DNA from: an uncultured Collinsella sp.
Lineage (GTDB): Bacteria; Actinomycetota; Coriobacteriia; Coriobacteriales; Coriobacteriaceae
DNA: 64,000 nucleotides
Reading direction: 5' to 3'
Assembly: GCA_900758475.1 (NCBI GenBank)
Contig: CAAERQ010000034.1
Coordinates: 17,318-81,317, forward strand
Shown: piece after piece, positions 7,885 through 15,991 of the stretch
How the letters are laid out: each line of letters opens with the position of its first letter
How positions within the stretch are numbered: the stretch's first letter is position 1
Notes under the pieces: model-generated
What the model saw: the letters and a program-made list of their open reading frames with translations, nothing else
Database searches by the model: none
Told to the model about the DNA's origin: nothing
Made by a program: the position numbers and the translations under genes

Positions 7885-8811
7885 CTATGCCGGCTGACGA
7901 TCGAGGCACGCGTCCCACATTTGGTCGCGTTCCTCTTGGCTAATGCCCTTGAGTGTCTTGTCGATGAGTTTAAGCAGCTTGTCCGAGCCCTTGCGGCAGC
8001 CGACGTTTGCCGCGACCTCCTGCTTAAAGCCCTCGCCCTCGGCAAAATGAATAGGGACGATACCCGGGTTTTGGGCCATATAGCCCTTCTCGTTCTCGGT
8101 GTTGTAAGTCACGGCGTCGCATGTGCCCTGCAGCAGATTCGAGAACACCGTGGGGACGGAGTCGACCGGGTTCTTGTGCACAACGCCCGGAATCTCGTCG
8201 ATGACGGTGTCGAGCATGGTGTCCTTTTGGCCGAGTACCGTGGCACCGCTAAAGTCGCTGAGCTTGGTGGCGTTTTGGTAGGGGGAACCCTCTTTTACGA
8301 ACAGGCCAAAGTAGCCAATGAAGTACGGGTCGGAGAAGCCGACCGACTCCTCGCGCTCGGGCGTGGCGCTCATACCGGCGATGATGAGGTCGATCTGGCC
8401 GTTGTTGAGCGAATCGATGAGGCCCGAGAAGCTCTGCTTGACGGCAACGGGCTCGCCACCGAGGGCCTTGCAGACGATCTTGGCGATCTGCACGTCGTAG
8501 CCATCGGCATAGGCGCCCTGCACGTTGTCGATGGGGATAGTGTACTCACTGGCTTCGGAAACCTGCCAGTTGTACGGGGCGTAGGCCGCCTCCATGCCAA
8601 TGCGGATCTTGTCCTTGCCGATCACGGAATCGGACAGGTCGTCGCGACCGCCGCCCGTCGTGGGCTGAACCACCTTGAGCGTGGACGGACGCTGACAGCC
8701 GGCGAGCGCGCCGGCGACGACGGAAGCGCTCGCAGCGAGAGCGCTACCCAAGAAGATGCGACGGCTGCACACCGGCTGTGGATGCGCGTCGCGCTGATGG
8801 GGAGAATGCAT
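7885..8811 (-). CDS. Amino-acid ABC transporter substrate-binding lipoprotein
   Basis: This is a family 3 extracellular solute-binding protein of 308 residues. The N-terminus has a twin-arginine-like start (SRRIFLG), a hydrophobic stretch and the lipobox LAGC, so the mature protein is expected to be lipidated at that Cys. The mature part begins with KIRIGMEAAYAPYNW, a typical ligand-site strand, and contains the usual GLIDSLNNGQIDLIIAGMSATPER block. ATG 8811 has a GGGAAGG site; a start further upstream at 8883 would add an unlikely leader. It is the first gene of the importer operon. The ligand is unknown; cystine, polar or basic amino acids are all possible. Confidence 0.92.
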   Translation of the reverse strand: MHSPHQRDAHPQPVCSRRIFLGSALAASASVVAGALAGCQRPSTLKVVQPTTGGGRDDLSDSVIGKDKIRIGMEAAYAPYNWQVSEASEYTIPIDNVQGAYADGYDVQIAKIVCKALGGEPVAVKQSFSGLIDSLNNGQIDLIIAGMSATPEREESVGFSDPYFIGYFGLFVKEGSPYQNATKLSDFSGATVLGQKDTMLDTVIDEIPGVVHKNPVDSVPTVFSNLLQGTCDAVTYNTENEKGYMAQNPGIVPIHFAEGEGFKQEVAANVGCRKGSDKLLKLIDKTLKGISQEERDQMWDACLDRQPA

Positions 8812-8908
8812 AATCTGCCTTCCCTGTTGAATCGTATGCTGACGACTTAACAGGATATACGCCAGCGACCAGCAGTGCAGCACAAGCTCGAAAAATTAAT
8901 AGACACAT

Positions 8909-8926
8909 GGTAGTCATTGGGGACGT
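8909..8926. repeat. Half copy of the TAGTCATT repeat
   Basis: GGTAGTCATTGGGGACGT is the exact reverse complement of the right end of the units at 2808 and 2909. It is followed by a short sequence (cgatgttttggcaa) that recurs near 59542. Confidence 0.6.
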
Positions 8927-8977
8927 CGATGTTTTGGCAATGCCGGCGAGCGACGTCCAGAGCGAACAAGTGGCATG

Positions 8978-9019
8978 AAAAAGACAAGGCATGACCAGAA
9001 GGTCTATGCCTTGCCTTTT
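8978..9019 (-). terminator. Bidirectional-looking terminator after galM-like gene
   Basis: A long stem (GACAAGGCATGACC with GGTCTATGCCTTGCC and flanking A and T runs) closes a 4-base loop at 8997-9000. It lies about 55 bp beyond the epimerase stop on the minus strand. Confidence 0.85.
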
Positions 9020-9074
9020 GAATGACAAATTATCGCTCTGGCCGGCACGCAGCATCGACCGAGCGGCGGAACCT

Positions 9075-9968
9075 CTAGAGCAAGGTGACGCTAAAGCTGC
9101 GTTTATCGGTAGCGCCGGGGGCCAAGGTGATGGTGTTGACCTTATGCTCAAAGACGTCGTCCTCGGTGGACATGGTGGTGTGACCGGTCCAAGGCTCGAG
9201 CGCCACAAACGGGGCGTCGTTGGCGGCAGACCACACGCCGATGTACTTAAAGCCCTCAAAGTCGATCTTGACGCCGTGGCCCGACTTGCGGCCGCGCAGC
9301 GTGAGCGTGGAGCCCGGGGTATCGGTGAACATGATGGCATCGTTATCGAAGCTGCGGTGCGTGATGGGCAGCACGTCCGAGTTATCGGGAGCCTTGTAGC
9401 TACCCTCGAACGTCATGAGGCCATCGGGCGTGATGATGGGGGCCTCGTTGGTCCAAGCCTCGGTAAATGCCAGCTCGTAGTCCTCGAACGTCTCGTCCTC
9501 GGCACCGGGAGCGGGCACGTTAAATGCAGGGTGACCGCCCACCGAGAACGGCAGGTCCACGTCGCCGGTGTTGGTGACGGCAAAGGTCTGCGTGAGCGTG
9601 GCGTCGCCGGTTAGGGCATAGGTCATGTTGAGCATAAAGTGGAAGGGGAAAGCCTTGAGCGACTCAGGCGTATCGGTGATCTCGTAGGTGACGGACGAGC
9701 CGTCCTCGGAGACCTCGACCAGCTTGTGCTCGACGATGCGCGCGAGGCCGTGGCGCGGCATCTCGCAGGTGCCGGCCGCAGACGTTGCTGTGTTGTTGCG
9801 CAGCGATCCCACGATGGGGAACAGAATGGGCGCATGCTTGCCCCAAAAGGCCGGGTCGCCCTGCCACAGATACTCGTTGCCGTCGAGGGCAAGGCTCGTG
9901 AGCTGGGCTCCCATGGAATCGATGGCCGCGGTGAGGCCGCCGCGCTTGATGGTGGTGACGGTGGACAT
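9075..9968 (-). CDS. Aldose 1-epimerase family protein (GalM/LacX-like)
   Basis: This 297-residue protein belongs to the galactose-mutarotase superfamily. The blocks WQGDPAFWGKHAPILFP and MPRHGLAR in the N-terminal half and SVGGHPAFN in the middle are typical of the LacX/YihR-like group, which interconverts alpha and beta anomers of hexoses or derivatives. Histidines in MPRHG and GGHPAFN, and a Glu in VALEPW near the C-terminus, fit the catalytic set. ATG 9968 has GGAGGA upstream. It stands alone, with its own terminator, so the sugar cannot be deduced from neighbours. Confidence 0.9.
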   Translation of the reverse strand: MSTVTTIKRGGLTAAIDSMGAQLTSLALDGNEYLWQGDPAFWGKHAPILFPIVGSLRNNTATSAAGTCEMPRHGLARIVEHKLVEVSEDGSSVTYEITDTPESLKAFPFHFMLNMTYALTGDATLTQTFAVTNTGDVDLPFSVGGHPAFNVPAPGAEDETFEDYELAFTEAWTNEAPIITPDGLMTFEGSYKAPDNSDVLPITHRSFDNDAIMFTDTPGSTLTLRGRKSGHGVKIDFEGFKYIGVWSAANDAPFVALEPWTGHTTMSTEDDVFEHKVNTITLAPGATDKRSFSVTLL

Positions 9969-10047
9969 GCTACTTCCTCCAAAAGTAAACAATAGTGTCG
10001 AGGGCTATTGTGCCACTCTTGGCGGCAAGGAGAAGCGGCAGGCGCAG

Positions 10048-10917
10048 TTATTGAGCGATTGCGTAAAGGTCGAATCCGCCCTGCGGCGTGCTGTCGACCG
10101 TATCGGGCGCCTGCGAGTTAAAGCTCACGGGAACCATGCGCTTTGAGGCGCGGAAGCGCGTGCCATCGGTGGCGACGGGCGGCTCGTCGACCGTGAGCTC
10201 GTAATCGCCGGGCTTGAGTTCGATGCCGTCGCCAGCGGAGTTGACATATTGATACTCGTCAATCGCCTGCCCCCTGAGTGTGCGGCCCACAATATGGATG
10301 AGCATCTGGCTGTCGCCGCGGGCGGTGTCCCATGTCGCACCGTCCTTGACCTCGACCGACACATGCACCGAGCGCGTGCGGCTGAGCGATTGCTCGACAG
10401 ACATCTCGACCTTGGCGGCATCTTTGCGCTGTTGCTCCACATGGCTCCAGACATTTCCGATCGCCGAGCAAGCGATGACGCCGGCCATGAAGGCGATGAG
10501 GATGGGACCGAGTGGTGAGCGGCGACCCGCGTCTTCCTCGCGAGCCAGGTCGGGGCGATGCGTGGGCGCAGGCGCCTGGGCGCCTTGCGCGGGCACGTCG
10601 AGAATGCTGAAGGATGCCGTGCTGCCGGGGTCGATGTTATGGCGCGGCTGCGGGGTCTTGGCCGGCGAGATGGACATGTCGGCCGGCTCACCGAGTGTGG
10701 CCGTGGCATCGGCCTTAGCCTCGTCGGTCTCGGCCTGGGCCCAGGCCTGTTCAAAGGTTAGGGGCTCGGCGGCATCAGAGGCGGCGTCAGGCTCGACAGC
10801 GGCATCGTTGCCGGTCTCGTCCTCGTCGCTCGACACGTCACGCGGCGCGGGCTCGTCCCACTCCTCGTCCGGAGCCTCGCCCTCGCTATACCACCATTCA
10901 AAGTTATCGATATCCAT
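10048..10917 (-). CDS. Single-pass membrane protein of unknown function
   Basis: I do not recognise a family. The 289-residue protein has an acidic, low-complexity N-terminal half (residues 1-125, rich in Asp, Glu, Ala and Pro) that should stay in the cytoplasm. One membrane segment follows at about residues 131-152 (PLGPILIAFMAGVIACSAIG). An extracytoplasmic domain of about 135 residues follows, predicted mostly beta. The latter contains a strand pattern around VSVEVKDGATWDTARGD and ELKPGDYELTVDEPP, reminiscent of small beta-sandwich domains. The ATG has an AAGGGG-like site. Codon use is like its neighbours. Confidence 0.7.
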   Translation of the reverse strand: MDIDNFEWWYSEGEAPDEEWDEPAPRDVSSDEDETGNDAAVEPDAASDAAEPLTFEQAWAQAETDEAKADATATLGEPADMSISPAKTPQPRHNIDPGSTASFSILDVPAQGAQAPAPTHRPDLAREEDAGRRSPLGPILIAFMAGVIACSAIGNVWSHVEQQRKDAAKVEMSVEQSLSRTRSVHVSVEVKDGATWDTARGDSQMLIHIVGRTLRGQAIDEYQYVNSAGDGIELKPGDYELTVDEPPVATDGTRFRASKRMVPVSFNSQAPDTVDSTPQGGFDLYAIAQ

Positions 10918-10992
10918 ACGGGGCGCCCCTTAGGCCTCGCAAATAAACACTTGTTAGCCTTATACCCGCAGATGGCGCTGGAGCTCGCACGG

Positions 10993-11025
10993 AATGCGAT
11001 AAAGGGACTGCTCCTTTGTCGCATC
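10993..11025. repeat. AAAGGGACTG palindrome (family P1)
   Basis: ATGCGATAAAGG and CCTTTGTCGCAT form the arms of a 33-bp palindrome. It belongs to a family found in at least five full copies and several halves in this window. Confidence 0.75.
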
Positions 11026-11027
11026 GA

Positions 11028-11094
11028 AGTTGCGGTGGAATAGTTCCTGTTTGCACGCCCACTCGAGCTATTTAGGGACTATTTCACCGCAAGT
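11028..11094. repeat. GTTGCGGTGGAATA inverted repeat (family P2), copy 1
   Basis: AGTTGCGGTGGAATAGTTCC at 11028-11047 is complementary to the right arm at 11075-11094 with few mismatches. Other copies lie at 41101-41167 and 60219-60285. It abuts the probable true stop codon of the MerR gene at 11094. Confidence 0.8.
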
Positions 11095-11959
11095 TATTTG
11101 AGGGCGACGGGGATTTGGATACAGCAGAAGTCCTCTTGGTGAGACTCGTCGTAGCTCGTGGTGTCCAGGTAGCAAAAATCGAAGCATTGCCGATGGGCTG
11201 GAGCGCGTGCCTGTCCATGCAGGCCACGATGGCGCGGATACCCTCGGGCTCGTACGGCATGCCCCAGCGACTCATGCACAGGTACGTGCCCTCGGGCAGC
11301 ACCTCGACGCCAATCTCCGCCAGCTCGGCAGGATCGCTCGGCAGTATTTCCTCGGCACCACGCGGCAACACGGCAAAGGAACCGGCACCGGCGATGGGGT
11401 CGTCGGAATGCAGCGCCTCGCGACGCAGCATGGCGCCCCAACCGCGCATGGGGCGTGTGCCCGTGAGCGCACGCATGCGCAGAATCGCCCGCATGAGCGT
11501 GGGGTGCAGCATCGAGCGGCCACGCTCGATATCGCTCGGGAACTCCTCAAAGACCACGTAGCGGCGCTCGAATTGCTTGAGCTCCGGTTTGCCCTCGCGC
11601 TCGCGCCAATAGACCGCCTCGTCGTAAAAACTCAGCCGCTCCTGCACGCTCGCGCGCTCGGCTTTGAGCCCGGCAATCTGCTCGTCGAGCGCCTGCACCC
11701 GCGAGCGCAGGTGATCGGTCATCTCTCCAATGTCGAACGTCGAGGTCAGGCGATCGATCTCATCGAGTTCCAGTCCCAAGTCGCGCAGCATGCAGATCAG
11801 ACGCATGAGCGGGATCTGCGTGGGCGAATAGAAACGGTAGCCTTTTTCGTTAACCACGGCGGGTTTAAACAGACCGATCTTGTCGTAGTAGATGAGCGTT
11901 TGGCGCGAAACGTTAAACAAGCTCGCCATCTCGCTAATCGCATACATACCCGTCTGCAT
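11084..11959 (-). CDS. MerR-family transcriptional regulator, probable frameshift near the C-terminus
   Basis: The N-terminal 70 residues form a MerR winged helix (YAISEMASLFNVSRQTLIYYD, then GYRFYSPTQIPLMRLI). A coiled-coil dimer helix follows at about 80-130, then a GyrI-like effector domain. Reading straight, the last 35 residues become a Ser/Thr/Lys-rich nonsense tail ending at 11084. In the neighbouring frame the tail reads FDFCYLDTTSYDES, then QEDFCCIQIPVALK, ending at 11094, which is a natural C-terminus for this domain. One base therefore appears to be missing near 11182, by assembly error or mutation. ATG 11959 has GGGAGGA upstream. The gene is last in a run of minus-strand genes after ubiX and may regulate the decarboxylase cluster. 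Confidence 0.75.
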   Translation of the reverse strand: MQTGMYAISEMASLFNVSRQTLIYYDKIGLFKPAVVNEKGYRFYSPTQIPLMRLICMLRDLGLELDEIDRLTSTFDIGEMTDHLRSRVQALDEQIAGLKAERASVQERLSFYDEAVYWREREGKPELKQFERRYVVFEEFPSDIERGRSMLHPTLMRAILRMRALTGTRPMRGWGAMLRREALHSDDPIAGAGSFAVLPRGAEEILPSDPAELAEIGVEVLPEGTYLCMSRWGMPYEPEGIRAIVACMDRHALQPIGNASIFATWTPRATTSLTKRTSAVSKSPSPSNNLR

Positions 11960-12050
11960 AGGTCCTCCCGACACACCCTTTGACACGAAAAGCCCGCCGC
12001 CCACAGGGGCAGCGGGCTCAAACACTACTCGTATCCTACCCTAAAGATGC

Positions 12051-12629
12051 CTATGACCAGCGCTTATAGTTGGCGCACGACACGCCGACGGCCTCGAGTG
12101 CCTTGGCGGCGATGTGATGCACCGCCTCATCGAGCGTGGCGGGGCCGTTGTAAAACGTGAGCATGGGCGGCATGAGCATGACGCCCGGCACGCGCGCCAG
12201 GCGTGCCATGTTGTCGACATGGATCGCACTGAAGGGCGTCTCGCGCACCATAAGCACCAGGCGGCGCTGCTCTTTCATCTGCACATCGGCCGCACGCAGC
12301 AACAGGTTTTCGCTGTAGCCGCTCGCGATGCCGGCGAGCGTCTTCATGGAGCAGGGAGCCACGATCATGCCGTCGACCGGATAGGTGCCGCTTGCGATGG
12401 CAGCGCCAATGTTCTTGTTGTCGTAGACCACATCGGCATAGCACGCAAACTCGTCGAGCGTCATGCCGAGCTCCTGCTCGATGGTGATCTCTCCCCCGCG
12501 CGTGACGACAAGCGCCGACTCAGCGCCGGCCTGGCGCAGGCATTTGAGGCATTCAAGGCCCAGTGCCGCACCGCTGGCGCCAGACACGCCAACGACAATG
12601 CGACGGGGACGAACAGAAGACTCAGGCAT
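12051..12629 (-). CDS. ubiX: UbiX-like flavin prenyltransferase
   Basis: UbiX joins a dimethylallyl group to FMN to make prenylated FMN, the cofactor of UbiD decarboxylases. The 192-residue protein is of normal length. It shows the family start RIVVGVSGASGAALG (FMN phosphate loop), the central block APCSMKTLAGIASGYSENLLLRAADV, and the conserved RRLVLMVRETPFSAIHVDNM segment. An AGGAG site lies before ATG 12629. It begins 33 bp after the ubiD stop codon on the same strand, so the enzyme that makes the cofactor and the enzyme that uses it are clearly linked. Confidence 0.95.
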   Translation of the reverse strand: MPESSVRPRRIVVGVSGASGAALGLECLKCLRQAGAESALVVTRGGEITIEQELGMTLDEFACYADVVYDNKNIGAAIASGTYPVDGMIVAPCSMKTLAGIASGYSENLLLRAADVQMKEQRRLVLMVRETPFSAIHVDNMARLARVPGVMLMPPMLTFYNGPATLDEAVHHIAAKALEAVGVSCANYKRWS

Positions 12630-12662
12630 GACAACTCCTTAACTACTTGGTAGGGCTACTTA

Positions 12663-14150
12663 CTAGAAGGCGAGCTCGGCGGCCCACTTGTCCTTGTCGA
12701 TCTCCATGAACTGCGAGCGGATGAAGTTCTTCTTGAGATTAAACGGAACCGTGCAGTCGAAGATGGCCTTGCAGGCGATACCGTGCTCGCGGATCGAAGG
12801 ATCGAACGCGGGGTCGTTGGACGGATCGAGCACGTGGCAGTGGCAACCGGGGATGGTGATGAGGTCCACGTCGGCCTGGAAGCGCGTGGTCATGGCCCAC
12901 ATCACGTCGCTCATATCGAAGATGTCGACATCCTCGTCGACAAGGATGACGTGCTTGAGCTCGGAGAACGCCGAGAAGGCGAGCATGGCGGCGTTGCGCT
13001 GACGGCCCTCGTCATTTTTGCTCGACTTCTTGAACTGCATGATGGCAACGAACTTGCCGCCACCGCAGGGAGCGGCGTGAACGTTGAGCAGGCGGCCCGG
13101 GATAGCGGTCTCGACCATCTTGTAGATGGAGGCCTCGGTGGGGATACCGGCCATGGACACGTGCTCGTGCGAAGGGCCGATGCAGCTCTCCATAATGGGG
13201 TTGACGCGCGTGGTGACGGCGGTGATCTTGATCACCGGGCAGACCTTGGCGCCACCGGTGTAGCCGGGGAACTCGGGCATGGCGTAGCCGTGGCCGTTGA
13301 CATCCTCGTTGATGGTCTCGTCGTGCATGAGGTAGCCCTCGAGCACGTACTCGGCATTGGCAATGCACTTCTGCGGAACGGTGACGCAGTCGGCAAGCTC
13401 GACGGCGCGGCCGCGCAGGGCGCCGGCGATCTGCAGCTCGTTGAAGCCGAGCGGCGTGGTGGGAGCCTCGAAGCCGCAGCACATGTACACGGCGGGGTCC
13501 AGACCGATGGAGATGGAGATGGGCATGTCCTCGCCGCGCTGGCAGTACTCGTCAAAGAACGCGCCCAGGTGACGGCTGCCCGGGGTGATCCACATGGCAA
13601 GCTTGTCCTTGTCGACGCAGGAGAAGCGGTGGATGGTCACGTCGGACTGGGTGCCATCGGGGCTCGTGCCGTAGGCGAGGCCCATGGTGATGTAGGGGCC
13701 ACCGTCGACGGGCGTGTTGGTGGGAGCGGGAACGATCTTGCGCAGGTCGAAGCCCTCGTCGGTCGCCTTGTACACGACCTCCTGGCAGTCGACGTGCTTG
13801 CCCTCGGCGATCTGCTCAGGGGCGATCAGGTTCTCGAAGCGCTTGCCGATCTCGAGGCCCAGATGCTCCTCGTCCAGATCGAGCAGGGCGGCAACGCGCT
13901 TGCGGCTGGCAAGCATGCCGATGCAGACCTTGGCGTCGTCAAAGCCCTTAACGTTGTTGAAGACCATCGCCGGGCCCTCTTTGGTCGGACGCATGACGGT
14001 GCCGCCGGCACCGACGTGACGGTAGACGCCCGAGACCTCGGCATCGGGATCGACCTGGGTGTCGGTCTCGAGCAGCTGGCCCGGCATCTCGCGCAAAAAG
14101 TCGAGTGCAGAACGCAGGTCGTGGATCTGGGAAGCATCGGTAGTGGACAT
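12663..14150 (-). CDS. UbiD-family prFMN-dependent decarboxylase (gallate/4-hydroxybenzoate type)
   Basis: This 495-residue protein catalyses non-oxidative decarboxylation of an aromatic or unsaturated acid with prenylated FMN. Family blocks are visible along its length: PAMVFNNVKGFDDAKV near residue 60, GGPYITMGLAYG near 150, TTPLGFNELQIAGALRG near 230, IGPSHEHVSMAG near 325, and DVDIFDMSDVMWAMTTRFQ with a following LDPS near 410-450. The C-terminus (TVPFNLKKNFIRSQFMEID) resembles gallate decarboxylase LpdC and clostridial 4-hydroxybenzoate decarboxylases more than ubiquinone UbiD, though that comparison is from memory. The neighbours supply transport, cofactor synthesis and, probably, the prenyl precursor. 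The true substrate is unknown. Confidence 0.93.
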   Translation of the reverse strand: MSTTDASQIHDLRSALDFLREMPGQLLETDTQVDPDAEVSGVYRHVGAGGTVMRPTKEGPAMVFNNVKGFDDAKVCIGMLASRKRVAALLDLDEEHLGLEIGKRFENLIAPEQIAEGKHVDCQEVVYKATDEGFDLRKIVPAPTNTPVDGGPYITMGLAYGTSPDGTQSDVTIHRFSCVDKDKLAMWITPGSRHLGAFFDEYCQRGEDMPISISIGLDPAVYMCCGFEAPTTPLGFNELQIAGALRGRAVELADCVTVPQKCIANAEYVLEGYLMHDETINEDVNGHGYAMPEFPGYTGGAKVCPVIKITAVTTRVNPIMESCIGPSHEHVSMAGIPTEASIYKMVETAIPGRLLNVHAAPCGGGKFVAIMQFKKSSKNDEGRQRNAAMLAFSAFSELKHVILVDEDVDIFDMSDVMWAMTTRFQADVDLITIPGCHCHVLDPSNDPAFDPSIREHGIACKAIFDCTVPFNLKKNFIRSQFMEIDKDKWAAELAF

Positions 14151-14292
14151 GGCATGCTCCTTTCGGGAGAGTGCCCGACGGCGGTGTGCCGCCGGGCGGG
14201 GTAACGTAATGGGGCCACGGCGCTCACAAATGGAGCGCTCGACCGCTCGAAGTTCAAGTGCTTGGCTGCTTACAGCCGGAACGCCCGACCGC

Positions 14293-15750
14293 TTACATCA
14301 GGCCAAAGAGGTGGAACCAGGCGGCCTCGACCAGCACGACGACAAAGACGACCGCGGTGAGGGGGATGCCCATGCGCATGGCCTCTTTGGAGGTGTAGCC
14401 GCCGGCGTCCTTGCCTTCGCCGACAAGGATCGGCAGGTTATGGAACGGCAGGATGTAGTGGATGTTGATGGACGTGAAGACGATGAGCGCCACGGCGAGC
14501 GGGCTCACGCTGGAGCCGGCGGCAAAGCTGATGAACGCCGGCACGCACACGCCGAGCACGGCCATGACCGAGCCCATGAACATGTGGATGATCATGGAAA
14601 GCGCGGCGACGAGCAGGGCGAACAGGAAGATGTTCTCGGGCACGGAGCTGGGGAGCACGACGTCGGCGATCCAGGCGTTCATGCCGGTGGCACCGCCCAC
14701 GGAGCCCACGGCCATGGCGGCCGTCAGGAACATGAGGGACTTGATATCGACAGCGTTCCAGCTGGCGGGGGTGAGGACTTCGCCAATGATGGGCATGGCG
14801 AGAGCGACACCAATGGCCAGGGTGACCCAGCCGATGTAATCGCCCGAAACGGTGAGCCACAGCGCGATGGCGATGACAAGCCACACGATGGTGCGGATCT
14901 CTTTGACGGAGAGCTTGCCGAGCGCGGCCTGCTTGGCCACGATCTGCTCGCGATCGTAGACGAGCTCCTTGCTGGGCTTAAAGAGGAAGAGGCCCAAGAA
15001 CAGGGTGCACAGCAGCGCGACCAGCATAGGCACGCTCATGTACAGGAACCAGTCGACGAAGGACGGGCTCATGCCGCCGGCCTCGGCACTGTACTGTGCA
15101 ACGAGGGGGTTGAGCGTGGAGTCGCCCGTCAGGAAGAACATGGAGCCCGGGGCGGCAGCGGCAAACACGAGGAAGCCGAGCTTGCCCTTGTCGTCGTCAC
15201 CGTAGCCGGCGGACTCGGCGATGACCGAGACGACGGCGAGGATGAGGAAGGCGCGGGGGAACGGATGCGGGATCAGCAGCGACAGCACAAAGGTGAGCGC
15301 GAAAATCGAGATGATGAGCGACTTGGCGTCGCGCACGAACTTGAGCATGAACGCGTAGGCGATGCGCTCGCCCAGGCCCGACTCCTTGACCGCGCTGGCG
15401 ATGAGGTAGGCGCCGATGACGAGCCACATGGTGGCCTTGGTCCACGAGCTAAACGTGGAGGCGACCGTCGCCGAGATGCTCGCGGCGCCCGTGTCGTCCA
15501 CGCACACCTTGAACAGGACGAGCAGTGCGCAGTAGAGCAGGCCCACAAAGCCCGGCTGTGCCACGCCGCATGCCCAGAACACCACCGTGGCGAGCGTCAG
15601 TGCCAGACAGGTCTGACCGCCGACCGTGAGCTCGACCGTCGAGCTCAGCTCCGCCAAAGGAAGAAACTTCACCAGCAAAAAGACAACGATACCCAGCACA
15701 AAGCCAATTTCGCGCTTGGTGATCTTAAACGCCTTCTTTTCCGCTTCCAT
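14293..15750 (-). CDS. DASS (SLC13) family anion transporter
   Basis: A hydrophobic protein of 485 residues with about 12 membrane segments. It resembles divalent-anion:sodium symporters and CitT/TtdT exchangers: the N-terminal half has a TWLVIGAYL-like helix and PHPFPRAFLIL, and an SNT-like turn is replaced by STLNPLVAQ near residue 210. The C-terminal half has SIIHMFMGS and LPFHNLPILVGEG. DASS proteins move di- and tricarboxylates. Its position immediately upstream of ubiD suggests uptake of the acid to be decarboxylated, or exchange. ATG 15750 has AAAGGTGGGGAG upstream. The 142-bp gap to ubiD holds no clear terminator. Confidence 0.88.
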   Translation of the reverse strand: MEAEKKAFKITKREIGFVLGIVVFLLVKFLPLAELSSTVELTVGGQTCLALTLATVVFWACGVAQPGFVGLLYCALLVLFKVCVDDTGAASISATVASTFSSWTKATMWLVIGAYLIASAVKESGLGERIAYAFMLKFVRDAKSLIISIFALTFVLSLLIPHPFPRAFLILAVVSVIAESAGYGDDDKGKLGFLVFAAAAPGSMFFLTGDSTLNPLVAQYSAEAGGMSPSFVDWFLYMSVPMLVALLCTLFLGLFLFKPSKELVYDREQIVAKQAALGKLSVKEIRTIVWLVIAIALWLTVSGDYIGWVTLAIGVALAMPIIGEVLTPASWNAVDIKSLMFLTAAMAVGSVGGATGMNAWIADVVLPSSVPENIFLFALLVAALSMIIHMFMGSVMAVLGVCVPAFISFAAGSSVSPLAVALIVFTSINIHYILPFHNLPILVGEGKDAGGYTSKEAMRMGIPLTAVVFVVVLVEAAWFHLFGLM

Positions 15751-15901
15751 CTCCCCACCTTTCTTGTTGGGGGCGCTCCGAATTCGCAGCCATGTTGCCG
15801 CTTAAAAAGGGGCGCCCGTTATCGGACACCCCTTACGTTGCGCTGTGTTGCGGCAATACAGTCAAGCGGATTTTTTGGATGAGAAGCGATTCCCTAGACA
15901 A

Positions 15902-15966
15902 AAACCGTCACAACATTCGACGCTTTTCCTCGTTTTCGAGATTTTCGCCGAATGTTGTGACGGTTT
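15902..15966. terminator. Strong stem-loop between IDI fusion and transporter genes
   Basis: AAACCGTCACAACATTCG (15902-15919) is perfectly complementary to 15949-15966, giving an 18-bp stem. A half copy of the AAAGGGACTG palindrome with a T-run follows at 15970-15992. It separates the IDI fusion gene from the transporter gene, so the cluster may have two promoters. Confidence 0.6.
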
Positions 15967-15991
15967 GGATGTGGCAAAGGGACTGTCTTTT

